The translations under genes and the position numbers were made by a program. DNA of 64,000 nucleotides from Xiphias gladius (lineage: Eukaryota; Chordata; Actinopteri; Istiophoriformes; Xiphiidae): contig NC_053400.1 of the NCBI RefSeq assembly GCF_016859285.1, forward strand, positions 32,655,501 to 32,719,500, written 5' to 3'. Shown here piece after piece: positions 57,380 to 64,000 of the stretch. The notes below the pieces were generated by a model. It had not been told where the DNA came from and ran no database searches. It saw only the letters and a list, made by a program, of their open reading frames with translations. Numbering within the stretch: the first letter of the stretch is position 1; each line of letters begins with the position of its first letter.

Positions 57380-57519
57380 ATCGTTGATTTCATCTTATGA
57401 CTTGTTCTTCATTTCCAGTCTGCCTCCTCTTCAAACTGTGTATTATGCTGCATTTACAACGGAAAGGAGACAAAAACGGCCTTTCAACACATGCTGAAAG
57501 CTGCCTGAACCTGCAAGCG

Positions 57520-57591
57520 GCCGTGATCGTATAGTGGTTAGTACTCTGCGTTGTGGCCGCAGCAACCCCGGTTCGAGTCCGGGTCACGGCA
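57520..57591 (+). tRNA. tRNA-His (anticodon GTG), copy 3
   Basis: Identical in all 72 nt to copies 1 and 2. It sits in a shortened unit. After a GGTTTGTTTGAT segment no TTTT was found in at least 300 bp downstream. Confidence 0.96.
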
Positions 57592-57650
57592 GCAGTGGTG
57601 AGGTTTGTTTGATATTTAGAGCTCATAATATGCTCCACAACAAAGAGGCA

Positions 57651-58954
57651 CACTATTCTCTCTAAGTATAACATGATAAATGTTCCCCTACTTAAATTGC
57701 ACCAACTTAAAAAAAAAAGCTCTACTTTGTTATCCTTATTGTTCTAACTGCTGCCCTCTACACCTGTCCACTTCTCAGGTGTGTTAGAGACTTTCGGATG
57801 ACACCCTGGGGTGGAAGCCACCTGCTGCAGACCACAGCGCCTTGAGGCGTTAGATCACAGAAGTTGTCATCCCTGTGTTGAACCGCGTTCGTGCTCCTCT
57901 CTTTAACTCCACAAACCAGAACAATCCAGTTCAGCCACACACCGAGATGAGAGTGATGGTGTTGAATTGTAACAGGGTGACCTGTGACCTCGGGGCTGAT
58001 GAATATCAGGGATTACACAATAATCCACGGGCAGGAGGGAGGCGGAGGGAAGGCGCACTAGAGAGCATGCTGGGATGCCACGAGGCTGCAGGAGCACGCC
58101 GGGGAACTCACTGAGAAGAATCGATCGTGACTGTAACCAGTCGTCACTGACACTGGAACAGAACTGGAATCCACATGCTGATAGAAGGTGGACAAATAAA
58201 CGCAAGTTTGACACCATTAATAAGGATTTTATGTATGTGTACTTTTACACGCAAAGGGCAGCTCACCTCTCACGGTCAGTACTACTCACTCTGTGTAAAG
58301 AGTTGCATGATGTGTTCTGTGGCTCCGAGGTCTCAGAAAATAGAAATGACAATGTCACAGTGATGCCAACAAGGTAAACAAAGCGTGGAAATGTGCTCCA
58401 CAGAGGAATACTGTATAACGAGATGAGGGTGTGGAGGTTCAGAGTTCGTTCTCGACCTTGGAAGCAGCAGTCAAGGCTCAACACTCACCCCCGTTTTTTA
58501 AGCCAGCATGGATGAAAAGCCTTTAAAGCGCTCGGGGAAACAGCAGATTTTTCTTTGCATCCACATGAGCTTTTCCCAGGTCGTTTGAGTTTGAGACCTC
58601 TGTCCACAGTAAAGCACCTGAACAACATGAAAACAGACTGGTAAGGAGTGGGACGACACCTGTCAGGCCACAGACAGTTACTCTGCCGAGTGTCAGCCTG
58701 TCACACCTCTGTTCGGCCTGGACTGTGCCGTGATGCCGGCAGAGGTTCTTGTCAAGGTATAGAATAGCAATTCAGTGTGATGATTAATGGTGTTTTAACA
58801 CTACCTGGTTACCAGATACGTGGAAGGTATTTTATAATCAAGACTTCATCTGCTGTGCATTTGACTGTATTGTCATTTAACATGAACAATCACAGAGGAA
58901 GCTGCTGTTAACTTTACCGTCCCTCACCCTCAGCAGTTTAGGTCAATGTTTTGT
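57651..58954. other. Intergenic DNA, no gene seen
   Basis: Open frames near 57,900-58,380 are short and unrecognised. No further tRNA was found. Confidence 0.5.
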
Positions 58955-59395
58955 AAAAGCTCAGTTGCCTCTGCAGCAGGACAACGAGTCCAAACACACG
59001 GCCAGAGTCTTAAAGAACTGTCCTCAGGGGCAAGAAGAACAAGGGGTCCTGCAGCAGATGGTCCGGCCCCCAGCAGTACCTCGATCTCAGCATCGTGGAG
59101 TCAGTCTGGGATCAAATGAAGAGACAGGAGGCATCCACAAGAGAACTGGGGCAGGTTCCCCAAGATGCTGGAACAACCTACCTGCCAAGTACCTGGAAAA
59201 CCGTGTGACTGAACTGAGGAGAACTGGTGCTGCTTTAAAGGCAAAGCGGGGTCACAGCAAATACTGATCTGATTAAGGTATTTTTCTGTTTACTGCACTT
59301 TGTATGAGGTTCACTGATAAATAAAAACCATTCATGGCTTTATTATTGAAAGCATCCTCGCTGTGTATGGTTTCTGCCTCTCCACTCCTCTGATT
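58955..59395 (+). mobile_element. Tc1-like transposon remnant, C-terminal part of transposase
   Basis: Starts in CTGCAGCAGGACAACGAGTCC, the catalytic-domain LQQDN..KHTARV motif, and continues through W-N-N-LPAKYLEN and the end motif ALKAKRGHSKY. Frame changes split the domain, so it is dead. It shares its 3' part (TTTACTGCACTTTGTATGAGG) with the element at 61,911-62,434. Confidence 0.85.
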
Positions 59396-60659
59396 TTTAA
59401 CGCTGTAGCTCTCCACAGAGATGTTTCAATTATAAACTACTCCCTGTTTCATGCTGCATTGCTCCTACTAATACTAATATGTGCGCAGAGCAGCTTATTT
59501 ACATTTTGAAATATTGTTCTCTCGTCAGAGGAATTTCTGAGCAGCAGGCTGATGAAGACTACAGTCAGCCTTTCATTTCATTTTGTTTGGAAACCTTAAG
59601 CCTCTTTTGCAACTTAATTTCCTGATGGTGCTGGGGGTTAACATGGTTCAGTGGGATCTCTCTGACAGAAGAAATTAAACCAGACTCCTGGGGAATTGCT
59701 CTGCTCTCTCAATTCGTGCTGAAATCGCCGGGGGACCCGTGCAGCAGGGCAACTGATAACTCACCCTTGATTCAGCACAAACAGTCCTCTCAAGCACTTG
59801 TTAATTAACTCCTGCTTCAAATCCCACACTTATCAGGTCTCACAAAGTCTACTTTCAAAGGCCGTCCGCGCTTTAAAACGCTGTTGAACTGTGTTTCATT
59901 AATATGGCATGTTGATGTGAGCTTTGCCTCATTAAGCATTCAGGCTTTGTTTGTGCTGTTGCTCTGTGTCTCCTGTTTCTCATAATGGAATGAAGAAAAG
60001 AGAGGAAGTCTGTGGCTGGTACATGGAGGAAACCCTCAGAAAGGAATCAGATTATATAGGCCAGGTGTCCTTTTACAGTTATTGACGAGCTGCCCTCTCT
60101 TTCCCCCAACTCAGCTTACACGCTGCTTGGCAGATCCCGGATAGACATGGACTCAAACAGAGTGTATCCTACTGTGAACAAAGCCACAGGGTCTGCTTGT
60201 CAGATGCGCTTTTAAAGTTCAACCAAATTGCATACAAACGCATTTTGTCGATCGTCCTTTTGGTGTATCTGTTGGAGCAGACGGTTTTGCTTTCATTTTT
60301 GCGTGTTGCGAGGATCCAGCTGTGCGTTTCCTGCCCCCAGCCAAATACACTATCATACGTCGTGGTGTTGGTGGCATTGGAAAATGACTTTGGAAAAAAA
60401 AATGTAAAATCCAACCACCGTCCAGAAGTAATGTCCTTGATTCTTCTCAGTCAAATCCACAGAACACATTATTAAACCATTTCTTCATTAAAAAGGAGTT
60501 CCGACAAACTTTTATTCACCTCCATCGTATCGGGATGGCAGCTGAAATGTCAAAGACAGATATTGTAAAGTCAAAGTGCGATTAAAATTCATCAGTCATG
60601 CAGCACATACAACCCTGTCCCCTAGAAATGAAGTTTATATGCAACTAAATTGCAACAGC
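59396..60659. other. Intergenic DNA, no gene seen
   Basis: Ordinary AT-rich sequence; two antiparallel frames near 60,170-60,475 are unrecognised and likely chance. Confidence 0.5.
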
Positions 60660-61015
60660 AAATACCTTTCGAGGTTTGATCACTGGCTGGATGATGTTCA
60701 GAGGCAAAGAATTTTTTTAAATCAATGAAGCACCGCATTTATTAAGTGCAGGGGGAGTAGCCAGGAGGTGCTTGGGGTGGATGGCAACACACTAAGTAGA
60801 ACTGAAGGCAGAGACCAGGTTCACATCCAGAGTCTGTGGTTTAGGCAACAACATCGCTTCAGTTGAGGTTTGGGAAAAATCTTGGTTGTGGTTAAATGTA
60901 AATAAACAGGTCGGTCCGAAGTCACGGTGAGCCTTTTCTGTGCTAAGCCAGACCAGGATCTTTCCTGAACCTGAACCAGGTCCTGTGGGAGTCTAAACCG
61001 AACCACGAAAATGTT
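60660..61015 (+). repeat. Interspersed repeat, copy 2 of the family at 11,040-11,420
   Basis: CACTGGCTGGATGATGTTCAG, TGTAAATAAACAGGTCGGTC and GCCAGACCAGGATCTTTCC repeat the order of the first copy. Confidence 0.7.
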
Positions 61016-61279
61016 GTGCTTTAGTTGCCATGAGCGAATATCGCGAGACACCGTCAGCGATCGTTTTGCATGGAACATTTGGAATGAACATTTTACAACT
61101 TCCATTAAAAAAGGTTGCTTCTTATGTTGATGTTGAAAAACAAATGCAGGTTGAGTGGTGCGACATTTCTCGCAAAACGTCTCTGCAAACTAGTTTTATG
61201 TTAGTTATGTTTAACGGACGAGATACAGCTTGTTAATTAATGAGTTTTACAGGTGTTGGTAGTTTTTTTTTTTCTTTTT

Positions 61280-61460
61280 TTAACTCTTTGTAGAGCCAGG
61301 CCAGCTGTCTTTCCCCCGGCTCCTCATCGTTATGCTAAGCTAAGCTAATCAGTTTCCGGTTCCAGCTCCACCGCTTAATGCACTGACGGGAGAGTGGTAT
61401 CAATTTGCTCATCTAACTCTGGGAAATCAGACGATTTACCGATATGTCACAAAATGCGCA
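61280..61460 (+). repeat. Interspersed fish repeat (GCTAAGCTAAGCTAA family), copy 1
   Basis: TTATGCTAAGCTAAGCTAATC, GAGAGTGGTATCAATTTGCTC and TGTCACAAAATGCGCAACTG are in the order of a very common teleost repeat. Confidence 0.65.
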
Positions 61461-61910
61461 ACTGTTCCCCGAGGGAGTCTCGATGTTCAAATGAACCCAT
61501 GCAGTGTGCATTCAGAATGACTGGAGGAAACGTGCCCAGAGCACTGACAGGGCTCAGACTTTAACTTTAAATGAGAGCTGCATTATTCTTTGAAACATTC
61601 TGTCCCTGTTCTGGCGTCTCTCTGAGGGTGACTCAGCTCAGTTTATCTCTGACAGCTCTGGGAAATTTCAAATCACTGCCGTCCCAGAAGATCACCTTTA
61701 ATACCATCATGCATCTCTTCCGCCTAGATAACAATGCTGTCCAGCATAGTGGTTCTTAACAGCGAAGCTCTAATGACCATCTAATGCTTTGAACGAGGCT
61801 GACGCAATTTCTGTTCGTGATTTTCATGGATTGAATCCGTGGCGGCAGAGGAGTGTAGGGCGTCTAGTTTGGTAACTTCAGGACTGTGTTTCTGCTTTTT
61901 GCCAATGATA
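61461..61910. other. Intergenic DNA, no gene seen
   Basis: No recognised element or gene. Confidence 0.45.
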
Positions 61911-62434
61911 TACAGCACTGTGCAAAAAGTTTTGGATAATTAGATTCTTATACCATCAGGGAGGCGTCTGATCGGTCCCAGATTCATTCTGCAGCAGGAC
62001 AACGAGCCCAAACACATGGCCAGAGTCTAAAAGAACTGTCTGCAGAGATCAGAAGAACCAGGAGCCCTGCAGCAGATGGTCCGGCCCCCGCAGAGCCCTG
62101 CTCTCAGCATCAAGGAGTCAGTCTGAGATCGCATGAAGAGACAGGAGGCACTGAGACAGACTAAATCCACTGGAGAACTGGGGCAGGTTCTCCAAGATGC
62201 TGGAACAACCTGCCCGCCAAGTACCTGGAAAACCGTGTGCAGGTGCACCGAGGAGAACTTGTGCTGGTTTAAAGGCAAAAGGGGGGTCACAGCAATTACC
62301 GATCTGATTTAGGTTTTTTTCTGTTTACTGCACTTTGTATGAGGTTCACTGATAAACAAAAACCATTTATGTCATCATTCGTGAAAGCATCCTCACTTTA
62401 CTTTCAGTGCCTCAGAAGTTTACACAGTGCTCTA
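61911..62434 (+). mobile_element. Internally deleted Tc1-like element with both terminal inverted repeats
   Basis: The left end TACAGCACTGTGCAAAAAGT and right end CAGTGCTCTA (reverse complement TAGAGCACTG) are matching Tc1 termini, flanked by TA on the left. Inside, about 60 bp after the left end, the sequence jumps to the LQQDNEPKHMARV-type C-terminal part of the transposase. At 524 bp it is a non-autonomous derivative. Confidence 0.8.
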
Positions 62435-62624
62435 CATACCGTGTAAGGGAAATGTAAGAAGTACAACTTGTGATTTTAGAGGTAGTTATGAGATCTAACT
62501 ATTCATCAACGAGCAAAAGAAGCTCGGGGAAAACGAGCATAAAAAGGGTTTTTTTTACATTTCTGTTTGTGTACAGGTTAAACAAACGAGATTCTGTATA
62601 CGGAGTTTATCAGTGAGCTATAGA

Positions 62625-62800
62625 TGTGTTGGTAGACACATTTTTTGGACAGCGCCACGCTAACTGTTTCCCCCTGCTTCCGGTCTTTATGCTAAGCTAG
62701 GCTAATCAACTCCTGGTTCCAGCTCCCCATTGAACACACACACATGAGATTTTTATCGATCTTCGAAACAGCAAATAAGCATATTTCTCTATTGTTTTAA
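62625..62800 (+). repeat. Interspersed fish repeat (GCTAAGCTAAGCTAA family), copy 2
   Basis: CACGCTAACTGTTTCCCCCTG, TTATGCTAAGCTAGGCTAATC and AACAGCAAATAAGCATATTTC match copy 1 and the wider family. Confidence 0.65.
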
Positions 62801-63364
62801 ACTATAAGAGAGATATTATGTGACAGTGAAGACTGCAATGAGTTATTATTCTGAGGAAGGATCAGGTGATTGACAGGAATCAGACATAATGCAACACTCA
62901 TCTACAAAAAGTTTAAAAAAAAATCAACTTGGCACAACATGGTGAAACGCAAAGTGTGACGACGTTACATGAGAAGACCAGAAACAATCTGCGCAGACAA
63001 AAATGTTAAAACAGGACATAAGTTAAAGAAATCTTACAGGGTAGGGTCACGCTGCTGCGATAAAGCCTCCACTAAAGACTGTTCAACCGATGGCACAGTT
63101 GTTTGCTTTTTGTCGTTGTTTTTGACGAACTTGCAGCGACGTCCCGTTGAAGTTGTCTACCTGAGTGAACACAGGTGAACGGGGAATGTAACCGTCCATC
63201 AGCGTGGCAAACAAACAGCATTAGTGAGGGATAGTGTGTGTTTGAGGCTAAAAAACAAAAACCAACCCATAGCTCGTCTGTGCAAGCAGCTCATTATGAT
63301 GGTAGCAAAGGAGGAAGTCAATTGATGTTGTATAAAGGGCAATAAAGTTCACGTTAGAAGTTGG
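62801..63364. other. Intergenic DNA, no gene seen
   Basis: No recognised element or gene. Confidence 0.45.
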
Positions 63365-63910
63365 TCGGGGCAGTTGGATGGGACGACAAAGGTGCAGCGC
63401 TGTTCGTTTCCCGTAAGAAACCAATGAGAAACGTCGTTTCTTTCAACCGTGACCGTTCCACAACCTTAACCTAGGTCTTCTAACCTTAGAGAAGAATTTA
63501 TTTTAACCCAGACCACGAGCTTTTCCTGAACCTAACAAAGTAGTTTTTGTGTCTAAACCTAACCAAAGCTTAACAGCGTGTCTATTATTGTTACCGCTAC
63601 TATGGGTCGTACCGAGGAGTAAAGACAAACAACCTACACGGACGTTTCATCATTTAGCCGCTTTGGGCCAGACTGACGTATATCTCAACACCTACTGGAT
63701 GGCTTGTCGTGAACTCTGTTGCAGACATTCACAGTCATCAGAGGATTAATCCTACTGACGTTGGTGATACCCTGACTGTTCATCTAGCGCCACCATCAGG
63801 TCAAAATCTGACCTTGTCCAATACTTTGGTTTCTGACCAAATAGCTGCAAAACTAAAGACGTTCCCATCAGACTCAGACTATACCTTTTGTTTCAGGTTG
63901 TGCCTGAGAT
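63365..63910 (-). repeat. Two neighbouring interspersed fish repeats
   Basis: About 63,365-63,560 has GTTTCTTTCAACCGTGACCG and CTGAACCTAACAAAGTAG, common in teleosts. From 63,660 the ATCTCAACACCTACTGGATGG, TTCATCTAGCGCCACCATCAG and TTTGGTTTCTGACCAAATAG segments are a reverse copy of the family at 12,545-13,040. Confidence 0.6.
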
Positions 63911-64000
63911 GAAGTGAAGGTTAAAGTTGCCTCATTGACTTCCACCTCACAAACCCAATCAGAGCCAAATGAGTCTGGACCAGATGATCAAGGTTTGGAA

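Larger units (their letters stand above)
55880..57650 (+). repeat. Tandem duplication of a tRNA-His-bearing unit (period 973 bp, third unit shorter)
   Basis: ATCATGAAGCGTCTGCTGTT at 55,883 and 56,856 start near-identical blocks running through tRNA-His and the following tRNA-Arg-like relic. The first two tRNA starts are exactly 973 bp apart; the third follows after 437 bp, with only part of the unit (CTTTCAACAC..GCTGAAAG..CCTGAACCTG). Confidence 0.9.

Noticed and set aside
56143-57400. Open frames starting at or near the tRNA-His genes
   Set aside because: They begin inside the tRNA and are duplicated only because the whole unit is tandemly repeated.
1-64000. Endogenous retrovirus, LTR element or Polinton
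   Set aside because: No LTR pair, primer-binding site, gag, pol or envelope-like frame was noticed; the reverse-transcriptase pieces seen are of LINE type.

Overview
The window is nuclear DNA from a ray-finned fish, most likely a percomorph-type teleost. Evidence is the split vertebrate genes with compact GT-AG introns, the many long (GT)n/(CA)n tracts, and interspersed repeats I recognise from teleost genomes (Tc1-like elements, L2-type LINEs, tRNA-derived SINEs, several TIR-bounded MITE families). No prokaryotic, organellar or retroviral gene was seen.

Layout. 1-14 kb holds no gene I can support: an L2-type LINE remnant, a large C-rich minisatellite (3.7-5.5 kb), a CpG-rich stretch and scattered repeats. 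14.5-21.4 kb is nqo1 (+, six exons, 284 aa), with a TATA box and one ARE-like site upstream. 23.6-30.3 kb is gabarapl2 (+, four exons, 117 aa), starting in a CpG-rich promoter. 32.4-40 kb is a duplicated CC chemokine locus (+). One copy has three exons and encodes 95 aa. The other has lost its promoter, exon 1 and exon 2 but keeps an open last exon with intact splice acceptor. 43.3-50.2 kb, continuing in an inferred 5' UTR exon near 52.8 kb, is kcng4 (-, 533 aa, Kv6.4 silent potassium channel subunit). 55.9-57.6 kb is a tandem array of three identical tRNA-His(GTG) genes interleaved with three decayed tRNA-Arg-like copies. 57.6-64 kb is repeat-rich and gene-free.

The genes are not an operon and have unrelated jobs: quinone reduction, autophagy (ATG8 family), leukocyte attraction, modulation of Kv2 channels, and histidine decoding. 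NQO1, GABARAPL2 and KCNG4 all lie on human 16q (established knowledge), so the order fits an old vertebrate linkage group.

Most worth a second look: (1) the fish Nqo1 differs from human NQO1 at four catalytic-pocket positions (Y126, Y128, Y155, H161) yet keeps the NQO1-type C-terminal domain; (2) its exon 2 acceptor has (GT)20 in place of a pyrimidine tract, in an intron that also carries a complementary (CA)n, and skipping exon 2 would stay in frame; (3) the orphan chemokine last exon adds two cysteines and changes mainly at amino-acid-altering sites; (4) the tRNA-His array lacks nearby T4 terminators. All splice models were worked out by eye from frame, splice dinucleotides and remembered family sequences; no alignment or search was run.
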